Source: Pseudomonadota bacterium
Lineage (GTDB): Bacteria; Pseudomonadota; Alphaproteobacteria; Rhodospirillales; Magnetospirillaceae
Assembly: GCA_023458315.1 (NCBI GenBank)
Contig: JAEXAH010000119.1
Location: 1-58,170 of the forward strand
Direction of reading: 5' to 3'
DNA: 58,170 nt
Shown: positions 51,623 to 58,170 of the stretch, piece after piece
How positions within the stretch are numbered: the first letter of the stretch is position 1
Layout of the letters: the number at the start of each line of letters is the position of its first letter
Notes under the pieces: model-generated
The model's database searches: none
What the model was told of the DNA's origin: nothing
What the model saw: only the letters and a program-made list of their open reading frames with translations
Position numbers and translations under genes: made by a program

Positions 51623-52249
51623 GTGACTGATTCCCTTCAGCTTGCCGAATTGCTGTGCGCCCGGATCTGCCACGATCTGTCGGGACCGGTTGGTGCTGCC
51701 GCCGCCGGGGCCGAACTGTTCGAGGACATGGCGCCCGCCCCCGACCCCGAAACCATGGCGCTGGTGTCCGGCGCCGCCTCGGGCGCCGTGGCGCGGCTGA
51801 AGTTCTTTCGCGCGGCGCTTGGCCCCGCCGCCAGCACGCCGCAAAGCAGCGTGGTGCTGACCGAACTGATCGAAGCCTATCTGGCGACCCAGGTGTCGGC
51901 CGCCTCGCCGGGGCTGGTTCTGTCGTGGCCCGCCGCGCCGACCGCCCTGGACGGCGCCAGCGCGCGGTTGCTGCTCAATCTGGTGTTGCTGGCCAAGGAC
52001 GCGCTGCCGCGCGGCGGCCGCATCGCCATCGCCCAGGAAAACGCCCTGCCGCGCGTCACCGCCTGGGGCGAACCCGCCAGCCTGGCCGACGAGGCGCGGC
52101 AGGTGCTGGTGGAGGGCCGCGCCCCCGCCGGGCCGCGCGGCGCCCAGGCGGAACTGGCGCGAATCCTGGCCGGGCGCCTGGGTGCCCGACTGCAAGTTTC
52201 CCTGACCCCGGACGGGCTGGCGCTGATCGCCGCTCCGTCTTCGGTCTGA
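51623..52249 (+). CDS. chpT: ChpT-like histidine phosphotransferase
   Basis: Predicted 208 aa from GTG at 51623. The N-terminal helix carries the phospho-accepting His in LCARICHDLSGPVGAAAAGAEL, closely like ChpT, followed by a pseudo-HATPase region without ATP motifs (LLLNLVLLAKDALPRGGRI). ChpT moves phosphate from CckA to CtrA and CpdR. The gene sits directly upstream of the cheA operon and ends at a hairpin (52268-52297). With CtrA and DivK/DivL-like genes in the same window this is a likely complete relay save CckA. Confidence 0.82.
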   Translation: MTDSLQLAELLCARICHDLSGPVGAAAAGAELFEDMAPAPDPETMALVSGAASGAVARLKFFRAALGPAASTPQSSVVLTELIEAYLATQVSAASPGLVLSWPAAPTALDGASARLLLNLVLLAKDALPRGGRIAIAQENALPRVTAWGEPASLADEARQVLVEGRAPAGPRGAQAELARILAGRLGARLQVSLTPDGLALIAAPSSV

Positions 52250-52267
52250 GTGTCGTGTTCGGATGGT

Positions 52268-52297
52268 CACGGTCCTTCTATTGCCCTCGGGACCGTG
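52268..52297 (+). terminator. Hairpin between chpT and cheA
   Basis: CACGGTCC (52268-52275) pairs with GGACCGTG (52290-52297), 8 bp with a 14-nt loop, 19 nt past the chpT stop. It may terminate chpT. The spacer 52250-52390 also has TACCCT/AGGGTA (52324-52329, 52350-52355) enclosing a T-run, so a promoter or second terminator is possible. Confidence 0.5.
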
Positions 52298-52390
52298 CTA
52301 TTAAACGGAATTGCTGTCCGCCATACCCTGGGGGCAAGTACGTTTTTTTAGGGTACGCGCGGTTTAAAGGTGCGGGAGCTGGAGTCGACC

Positions 52391-55144
52391 ATGGATGATC
52401 TCCTCAGCGAATTTTTGACCGAGACCTCGGAAAGTCTTTCCGTTCTCGACGTCGAGCTGGTGAAGCTGGAACAGAACCCTGAACCGGCGATTCTGCAAAA
52501 CATCTTCCGGCTGGTCCACACCATCAAGGGCACCTGCGGCTTCCTGGGCCTGCCGCGCCTGGAACATGTGGCGCACGCGTCCGAGAACGTGCTGGGCAAG
52601 TTCCGCGACGGCGAACTGGAAGTCACGCCCGACGCCGTGACCCTGATCCTTCAGGCCATCGACCGCATCAAGCTGATCCTGGGCCACCTGGAGCAGAACG
52701 AGTGCGAGCCCGAGGGCAGCGACGAAGACCTGATCGAAAAGCTGAACGCCATGGCGGAGGGCCGCTATCAGCCGGCCGGTGCCGCCCCGGCCGCCGCCGC
52801 GCCCGCCCAGGACACGCCGTTCCCGGTCGCCGCCGATCTGCTGGCCGAGGTGGAAGCCGCCTACGCCGCCGGCAAGAAGGCCGCCAGCGAAACCGACATC
52901 CTGACCGAGATGGCCAAGGAGCGCGCCAAGGAAGCCGCCGCCGCGCAGCAGCAGGCCGCCGCCGCCCCGGCCCCCGAGCCCGAGCCCGAGCCGGAGGTCA
53001 AGGCCAGCGTTCCGGCGCCGACCGCCGCCCCGCCGGCCGTCATCAAGGACGCCGCCCCGCCCGCCGCCCCCGCTGGCGAGGCCAAGGAATCGGCGGTCGC
53101 CGCCCAGACCATCCGCGTCAACGTGGAGCTGCTGGAAAACCTGATGACCCTGGTGTCCGAACTGGTGCTGACCCGCAACCAGTTGCTCCAGATGGTCCGC
53201 GGCCGCGACGACAGTGAATTCACCGCGCCGTTGCAGCGCCTGAGCCACATCACCACCGACCTTCAGGAAGGGGTGATGAAGACCCGCATGCAGCCCATCG
53301 GCAACGCCTGGGCCAAGCTGCCGCGCATCGTCCGCGACCTTTCGGTCGAAATGGGCAAGAAGATCGACCTGCAAATGCTGGGCGCCGAGACCGAGCTGGA
53401 CCGCCAGGTGCTCGAGCTGATCAAGGACCCGCTGACCCACATGGTCCGCAATTCCGCCGACCACGGCCTGGAAGGGCCGGAGGAACGCAAGAAGGCGGGC
53501 AAGCCGGAAGTGGGCAAGGTGGTGCTGAACGCCTTCCACGAGGGCGGCCACATCATCATCGAGATTTCCGACGACGGCCGCGGCCTGAATCTGGACAAGA
53601 TCAAGCAAAAGGCCATCGGCAGCGGCATCGCCACCGAATCCGAGCTGGAGGCGCTGACGCCCCAGCAGATCTATCAGTTCATCTTCAAGGCCGGTTTCTC
53701 CACCGCCGAGAAGGTGACGTCGGTGTCCGGCCGTGGCGTCGGCATGGACGTGGTGCGCACCAACATCGAGAAGATCGGCGGCACCGTCGAGTTGAAGTCG
53801 TGGCCGGGCAAGGGCTCGACCTTCGTCATCAAGATCCCGCTGACCCTGGCCATCGTTTCGGCGCTGATCGTCGAATGCGCGTCCGAACGCTTCGCCATCC
53901 CGCAGATCAGCGTGCTGGAACTGGTGCGGACCACCGCCAATTCCGAACACGGCATCGAGATGATCAACAGCGCGCCGGTGCTGCGCCTGCGTGACCGTCT
54001 GCTGCCGCTGGTCAGCCTGAAGCGGCTGCTGCGCCTGAACGACGAACAGGGCGTCCAGGACACCTTCATCGTCGTCACCCAGGTCGGCACCTACACCTTC
54101 GGCATCATCGTCGACCGCGTCTTCGACACCGAGGAAATCGTGGTCAAGCCGGTGGCGCCGATCCTGCGCCACATCTCCATGTTCTCGGGCAACACCATCC
54201 TGGGCGACGGCTCGGTGATCATGATCCTGGACCCCAACGGCATCGCGGGCGCCACCGGCGAATCCGGCCTGCTGGGCGGCGGCCAGACCACCGAACAGGC
54301 CGTGGTGCGCGACGTGCACGGCGATTCCAAGACCTCGCTGCTGGTGTTCCGCGCCGGTGGCGACGACCTCAAGGCCGTTCCGCTGGCCCTGGTCGCCCGT
54401 CTGGAAGAGATCGAGGTCAAGGACGTCGAATACAGCCACGGCAAGCCCATGGTTCAGTATCGCGGCCACCTCATGCCGCTGGTCGCCATCGACGGCTCGA
54501 CCCAGTTCCGCGACGAAGGCCGCCAGCCGGTGCTGGTGTTCTCGGACCGCGAACACACCATGGGTCTGGTGGTCGACGAGATCGTCGACATCGTCGAGGA
54601 CCGCCTGAAGGTCGAGCTGTCGGCCGACAATCCCGGCGTCATCGGCACCGCCGTCATCGCGGGCAAGGCCACCACCATCGTCGACGCGGGCTATTATCTG
54701 CCGCAGGCGTTCGGTGACTGGTTCGGCCGCGCCGACAAGGAATACGGCAGCGACGAACACAGCGCGCCGCGCATCCTGCTGGTGGACGACAGCCCGTTCT
54801 TCCGCAACCTGCTGACCCCGCTGCTGGGCGTCGCCGGGTACGAGGTGATCGCGGTCGAGGGTGCCGACCGTGCCCTGCAACTGCGCGAGCAGGGCCACGA
54901 TTACGACATGATCATCAGCGACATCGAGATGCCGGGCATGAGCGGTTTCGAGTTCGCCCAGGCGGTCCGTTCCGACGGCCGCTGGCAGGCGACGCCCATG
55001 ATCGCCCTGTCCAGCCACGCCACCGAAAAGGATTTCGAGCGTGGCCGTCAGGTCGGCTTCAACGATTACGTCGCCAAGTTCGACCGTGACTCGCTGCTTG
55101 CCACCATCGCCAGCACGCTTGCCGCCATCAAAGGTGCCGCATGA
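52391..55144 (+). CDS. cheA: Chemotaxis histidine kinase CheA with two CheW-like domains and C-terminal receiver
   Basis: Predicted 917 aa, much longer than classical CheA (about 650). ATG at 52391 with GGAG six nt upstream. HPt domain with H43 in LVHTIKGTCG; Ala/Pro/Glu-rich linker (about 115-240); dimerisation domain (about 245-310); HATPase with HMVRNSADHGLE, DDGRGL and GRGVGMDV; a first CheW-like domain (about 480-610); a second CheW-like domain (about 640-780); receiver (about 793-915) with the acidic pair in LLVDDSPFF and D in DMIISDIEMPGMSG. The receiver may act as phosphate sink or internal control. Stop overlaps cheW (ATGA). Confidence 0.95.
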   Translation: MDDLLSEFLTETSESLSVLDVELVKLEQNPEPAILQNIFRLVHTIKGTCGFLGLPRLEHVAHASENVLGKFRDGELEVTPDAVTLILQAIDRIKLILGHLEQNECEPEGSDEDLIEKLNAMAEGRYQPAGAAPAAAAPAQDTPFPVAADLLAEVEAAYAAGKKAASETDILTEMAKERAKEAAAAQQQAAAAPAPEPEPEPEVKASVPAPTAAPPAVIKDAAPPAAPAGEAKESAVAAQTIRVNVELLENLMTLVSELVLTRNQLLQMVRGRDDSEFTAPLQRLSHITTDLQEGVMKTRMQPIGNAWAKLPRIVRDLSVEMGKKIDLQMLGAETELDRQVLELIKDPLTHMVRNSADHGLEGPEERKKAGKPEVGKVVLNAFHEGGHIIIEISDDGRGLNLDKIKQKAIGSGIATESELEALTPQQIYQFIFKAGFSTAEKVTSVSGRGVGMDVVRTNIEKIGGTVELKSWPGKGSTFVIKIPLTLAIVSALIVECASERFAIPQISVLELVRTTANSEHGIEMINSAPVLRLRDRLLPLVSLKRLLRLNDEQGVQDTFIVVTQVGTYTFGIIVDRVFDTEEIVVKPVAPILRHISMFSGNTILGDGSVIMILDPNGIAGATGESGLLGGGQTTEQAVVRDVHGDSKTSLLVFRAGGDDLKAVPLALVARLEEIEVKDVEYSHGKPMVQYRGHLMPLVAIDGSTQFRDEGRQPVLVFSDREHTMGLVVDEIVDIVEDRLKVELSADNPGVIGTAVIAGKATTIVDAGYYLPQAFGDWFGRADKEYGSDEHSAPRILLVDDSPFFRNLLTPLLGVAGYEVIAVEGADRALQLREQGHDYDMIISDIEMPGMSGFEFAQAVRSDGRWQATPMIALSSHATEKDFERGRQVGFNDYVAKFDRDSLLATIASTLAAIKGAA

Positions 55145-55626
55145 ATCAGATCGTCCCCGCCGGAAAGCGTCCGGGAACCGAGCTTGCCGCTCCGGAAACC
55201 CAGGACTACGTGACCATGTACATCGAGGGCCAGATGTTCGGCATCCCGGTCCTCACCGTCCAGGACGTGCTGGGGCCGCAGAAGATCACCCGCATCCCCC
55301 TGGCCCCGCGTGAGGTCGCCGGTTCGCTGAACCTGCGCGGCCGGATCGTCACCGCCGTCGATGTGCGCCTGCGTCTGGGCCTGCCCAACAACAGCGCCCA
55401 AAGCAAGGGCATGAGCGTGGTGGTGGACCAGGGCGGCGAGCTTTATTCGCTGCTGGTCGACCAGGTCGGCGAGGTGCTGAGCCTGCCCGCCGCCAAGTTC
55501 GAACGCAATCCGCCGACCCTGGACCCCATGTGGCGCGAGTTCTCGGCCGGCATCTACCGCCTGGAGGACAAGCTGCTGGTGGTGCTGGACGTCGCCAAGC
55601 TGCTGGATTTCAACAGGAACGAATAG
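55141..55626 (+). CDS. cheW: Chemotaxis adaptor protein CheW
   Basis: Predicted 161 aa. Two SH3-like barrels, with YVTMYIEGQMFGIPVLTVQDVLG, VAGSLNLRGRIVTAVDVRLRLG and LLVVLDVAKLLDF marking the family. CheW couples chemoreceptors to CheA at the membrane array. It starts in ATGA overlap with cheA. A structured 88-nt spacer follows before cheY. Confidence 0.95.
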   Translation: MNQIVPAGKRPGTELAAPETQDYVTMYIEGQMFGIPVLTVQDVLGPQKITRIPLAPREVAGSLNLRGRIVTAVDVRLRLGLPNNSAQSKGMSVVVDQGGELYSLLVDQVGEVLSLPAAKFERNPPTLDPMWREFSAGIYRLEDKLLVVLDVAKLLDFNRNE

Positions 55627-55647
55627 TAAGACTATAAATAATAAGAA

Positions 55648-55696
55648 CTGGGGACGGTAGACCAGCAAGGCTCCCCAGGGGCTGTGGGTCCTTGCT
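55648..55696 (+). promoter_or_regulatory. Candidate H-type pseudoknot in the cheW-cheY spacer
   Basis: CTGGGGA (55648-55654) can pair with TCCCCAG (55672-55678), and AGCAAGG (55664-55670) with CCTTGCT (55690-55696). The two 7-bp helices interlock with loops of 9, 1 and 11 nt, which fits an H-type pseudoknot. It ends 18 nt before the cheY ATG, next to GGAGG. An AT-rich stretch with TATAAA (55634-55639) precedes it. Confidence 0.55.
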
Positions 55697-55714
55697 TATG
55701 GAGGCACCAGGGGC

Positions 55715-56080
55715 ATGAAGTCCTGTCTGATCGTCGATGATTCCAAGGTCATCCGTATGGTGGCCCGGAAGATCCTGCATGAACTGTCCTTCAACACCGT
55801 CGAGGCTGAGGATGGCCAGCAGGCGCTGGACCGCTGCAAGGAAGCCTTGCCCGACGCGGTGCTGCTCGACTGGAACATGCCGGTGATGAACGGCATCGAT
55901 TTCCTGCGCGAGTTGCGCAAGCTGCCGGGTGGCGACAAGCCGGTGGTGGTGTTCTGCACCACCGAGAACGACATCGACCACATCCAGGAAGCCATCACCG
56001 CCGGCGCCAACGAATACATCATGAAGCCGTTCGACAGCGAAATCCTGCAAGCCAAGTTCTCGCAGGTCGGTTTGCTGTAA
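55715..56080 (+). CDS. cheY: Chemotaxis response regulator CheY
   Basis: Predicted 121 aa single receiver domain: D8-D9, phospho-acceptor D52 in AVLLDWNMPVMNGIDFL, Thr in FCTTENDIDH and Lys in YIMKPFD. It carries the signal from CheA to the flagellar switch. Upstream GGAGG and GGGG give good initiation. Placed inside cheA-W-Y-B-R, which separates it from the DivK-like receiver at 31461. Confidence 0.94.
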   Translation: MKSCLIVDDSKVIRMVARKILHELSFNTVEAEDGQQALDRCKEALPDAVLLDWNMPVMNGIDFLRELRKLPGGDKPVVVFCTTENDIDHIQEAITAGANEYIMKPFDSEILQAKFSQVGLL

Positions 56081-56119
56081 GACGCCGTCCCTTTTTTGTT
56101 GCAAGGATGCCCCGCGTAA

Positions 56120-57274
56120 ATGGCCCTCGACCCAGCCCCGTCCGCAGCCGCCGGTAACGCCGACCAGATTCGCGTCATGCTCGTGGATGATTCGGCGGTG
56201 GTGCGCGGCCTGGTGACTCGCATCCTGGAAGAAGATCCCGGCATCGCCGTCATCGCCTCGGTCGGCAACGGCCAGATGGCGCTGTCCGCCCTGGAACGCC
56301 AGGAAGTGGACGTCATCGTGCTGGACATCGAGATGCCGGTGATGGACGGCATGACCGCGCTGCCCAAGCTGCTGGCCGCCGATCCCGGCGTCCGCATCAT
56401 CATGCAATCCACCCTGACCCTGAAGGGCGCCGACATCTCCATGCGGGCGTTGCAGATGGGCGCCGCCGACTACATCCCCAAGCCGACCACCACCCGCGAT
56501 CTGGCTGGCGGCATGGATTTCAAGAGCGAGCTTTTGGGCAAGGTCAAGGCGCTGGGCCAGGCCCGCCGCCGCGATCCCAGCCGCAAGCCGCGCCCCGGCG
56601 TGTCCACCGCCCTGCGCCCGGCCGCCGCCCCGGCGCCGCGCCCCAGCACCCTGCACCCGGCCGGTCCGCCGCAATTGCGCACCCATGCGCCGGAAGTGCC
56701 CGACATCATCGCCATCGGTTCGTCCACCGGCGGCCCGCAGGCGCTGTTCAACCTGCTGGGCACCATGCGCGCCGGAACGGTGAAGCAGCCGATCCTGATC
56801 ACCCAGCACATGCCCGCCACCTTCACCACCATCCTGGCCGAGCACATCAGCCGCGTGTCGGGCTGGGACGCCAAGGAAGGCGTGGACGGCGAAGTGGTCA
56901 AAAGCGGCCGCGTCTACATCGCGCCCGGCGACTTCCACATGCAGGTGGAGGTCAAGGGCACCGACAAGGTCATTCGCCTGAACAAGAACCCGCCCGAGAA
57001 TTTCTGCCGTCCCGCCGTCGATCCCATGCTGCGCAGCATTTCGGCGGCCTATGGCAAGCGGGTGCTGGTCGCCATCCTGACCGGCATGGGTTCGGACGGG
57101 GCCAAGGGCGGCCAGGTGGTCGTCCAGGGGGGCGGCACCGTGATCGCCCAGGATGAAGCAACCTCCGTCGTCTGGGGCATGCCCGGCGCGGCGGCCAACG
57201 CGGGCATCTGTTCCGCCGTGTTGCCGCTGCCCGAGATCGCGCCGTGGATGATCAAGCTGGCGTCGAGGCGCTAA
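56120..57274 (+). CDS. cheB: Chemotaxis methylesterase CheB
   Basis: Predicted 384 aa. N-terminal receiver (about residues 17-140) with D69 in VIVLDIEMPVMDG; Pro/Arg-rich linker; C-terminal esterase (about 195-380) with Ser in SSTGGPQALF, His in TQHMPATFT and Asp in GMGSDGAKG. It removes methyl groups from or deamidates chemoreceptors under control of CheA. A possible AAGGA site lies somewhat far upstream. Followed by cheR 4 nt later. Confidence 0.95.
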   Translation: MALDPAPSAAAGNADQIRVMLVDDSAVVRGLVTRILEEDPGIAVIASVGNGQMALSALERQEVDVIVLDIEMPVMDGMTALPKLLAADPGVRIIMQSTLTLKGADISMRALQMGAADYIPKPTTTRDLAGGMDFKSELLGKVKALGQARRRDPSRKPRPGVSTALRPAAAPAPRPSTLHPAGPPQLRTHAPEVPDIIAIGSSTGGPQALFNLLGTMRAGTVKQPILITQHMPATFTTILAEHISRVSGWDAKEGVDGEVVKSGRVYIAPGDFHMQVEVKGTDKVIRLNKNPPENFCRPAVDPMLRSISAAYGKRVLVAILTGMGSDGAKGGQVVVQGGGTVIAQDEATSVVWGMPGAAANAGICSAVLPLPEIAPWMIKLASRR

Positions 57275-57278
57275 GGCC

Positions 57279-58097
57279 ATGCGACCCGAAGATTTCGACT
57301 TCATCGCCAAGCTGCTGAAGGACCGCTCCGGTCTGGTCATCACCCGCGACAAGGCGTACCTGCTGGAATCGCGCCTGACCCCGGTGGCGCGCAAGCGCGG
57401 CCTCAAGGGTCTGGACGATCTGGTGGCGTCGTTGCGCACCGCCGGCGAAGACCTGCTGCGCGAGGTCACGGAGGCGATGACCACCAACGAATCCTTCTTC
57501 TTCCGCGACATCAAGCCCTTCGACCAGTTCAAGGACGTGGTGCTGCCCGCCATGCTGAAGACGCGGGCCACCAAGAAAAGCTTCCGCATCTGGTCGGCGG
57601 CCTCGTCCTCGGGTCAGGAGGCGTACAGCCTCGCCATGATCCTCAAGGAAGAAGCGCCCAAGATGCCCGGCTGGAAGGTGGAGATCGTCGGCACCGACAT
57701 TTCCAACGAAATGCTGGAAAAGGCCAAGGCGGGCATGTACTCGCAATTCGAGGTGCAGCGCGGCCTGCCCATCCAATTGCTGGTCAAGTACTTCAAGAAG
57801 AATAACGAGATGTGGCAGATCGATCCGTCGATCCGCGCCATGGTGCAGTTCCGCGAATACAACCTGCTGCACGATCTCAAGGCGTTGGGCCAGTTCGACG
57901 TGGTGTTCTGCCGCAACGTGCTGATCTATTTCGACCAGCCGACCAAAAGCCGGGTGCTGGACAACGTGTCCAAGATCATGCCCGACGACGGCTTCCTCTA
58001 TCTGGGCGGCGCCGAGACGGTGCTGGGCATTTCCGACAAGTTCAAGCCCATCCCCGAGCAGCGCGGCATCTATTGCCGCAACCTGCCCGGCCGCTGA
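57279..58097 (+). CDS. cheR: Chemotaxis methyltransferase CheR
   Basis: Predicted 272 aa. N-terminal helical domain (about 1-80) and SAM-dependent methyltransferase domain with SAASSSGQEAYSLAM (SAM motif), IVGTDISNEMLEKAK and DVVFCRNVLIYFDQ. It methylates glutamates of chemoreceptors, opposing CheB. It ends the visible operon; a GC hairpin follows. No receptor gene is in this window. Confidence 0.95.
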   Translation: MRPEDFDFIAKLLKDRSGLVITRDKAYLLESRLTPVARKRGLKGLDDLVASLRTAGEDLLREVTEAMTTNESFFFRDIKPFDQFKDVVLPAMLKTRATKKSFRIWSAASSSGQEAYSLAMILKEEAPKMPGWKVEIVGTDISNEMLEKAKAGMYSQFEVQRGLPIQLLVKYFKKNNEMWQIDPSIRAMVQFREYNLLHDLKALGQFDVVFCRNVLIYFDQPTKSRVLDNVSKIMPDDGFLYLGGAETVLGISDKFKPIPEQRGIYCRNLPGR

Positions 58098-58122
58098 CCG
58101 CACGCCACAGCATGGCCGCCTG

Positions 58123-58152
58123 GACGCCGCCCCCCCCCCGGGCGGCGGCGTC
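58123..58152 (+). terminator. GC hairpin after cheR
   Basis: GACGCCGCC (58123-58131) pairs with GGCGGCGTC (58144-58152), enclosing a run of C's (10 C at 58130-58139). No T-run follows in the window. It is a likely end of the che transcript. Confidence 0.45.
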
Positions 58153-58170
58153 GGCGCTTGATAGGCGACG

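Noticed and set aside
52364..55018. An 884-codon minus-strand frame opposite cheA
   Set aside because: Shadow of cheA; no ribosome-binding site and no recognisable domain.
1..58170. Magnetosome genes, tRNA, rRNA or insertion sequences
   Set aside because: I looked for recognisable mam/mms proteins, transposases, and tRNA-like cloverleaf sequences while reading the window and recognised none.

Overview
The window is a GC-rich, gene-dense stretch of an alphaproteobacterial chromosome. It carries ctrA, a divK-like gene, a divL-like gene and a chpT-like gene, an FNR/FixK-controlled ccoNOQP-ccoGHI set, plant-type gshA, ctrA divergent from fliI-fliJ, and cheA with a C-terminal receiver. This points to a motile, microaerobic member of the Rhodospirillales. 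Magnetospirillum or a close relative is my guess, but no magnetosome genes are visible and the genus is an inference.

Layout. 1-7400, minus strand: cbb3-type cytochrome oxidase (ccoN, O, Q, P), then ccoG, ccoH and a ccoI cut by the window edge, with FNR-type boxes before ccoN and ccoG and a terminator between the two blocks. 7500-21400: mostly housekeeping and unlinked genes, namely an RlmI-like methyltransferase, a small helical protein, tam, terC-exoD with a possible leader peptide, a Cache-like histidine kinase, a TraR/DksA-type zinc finger, a creatininase-family amidohydrolase, phoH, a TPR protein, an epimerase, a membrane J-domain/SH3 protein, an AraC regulator, chorismate mutase and gshA. 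21500-31830: parDE, ctrA, fliI-fliJ, an RlmM-like methyltransferase, an unknown gene with a CNT nucleoside transporter, a receiver-PAS-GGDEF-EAL protein and a DivK-like receiver. 31827-34295: a DivL-like pseudokinase. 35030-39172: an orphan cluster of membrane proteins with a secreted von Willebrand A-like protein, ending in two AT-rich genes. 39240-45400 and on to 46600: zapE, mmcB, panD, queC, a lipoprotein hydrolase, a glycosyltransferase, a methyltransferase and secreted unknowns. 46684-49375: an emrAB-type efflux pump behind a palindromic operator. 49601-51526: asnB behind a large leader hairpin. 51623-58097: chpT-like, then cheA-cheW-cheY-cheB-cheR.

How the genes fit together. Two themes stand out. 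One is microaerobic respiration, where oxidase genes and their copper/assembly genes carry separate FNR-type promoters. The other is the CtrA phosphorelay and motility: CtrA, ChpT, DivK-like and DivL-like proteins lie near flagellar export genes, a c-di-GMP enzyme and a chemotaxis operon. The least explained parts are the 35-39 kb membrane/vWA cluster and several strong RNA structures: an H-type pseudoknot candidate before cheY, a 20+ bp hairpin before asnB, and a hairpin beside the ribosome-binding site at 36.3 kb. No tRNA, rRNA, insertion sequence or CRISPR array was recognised.
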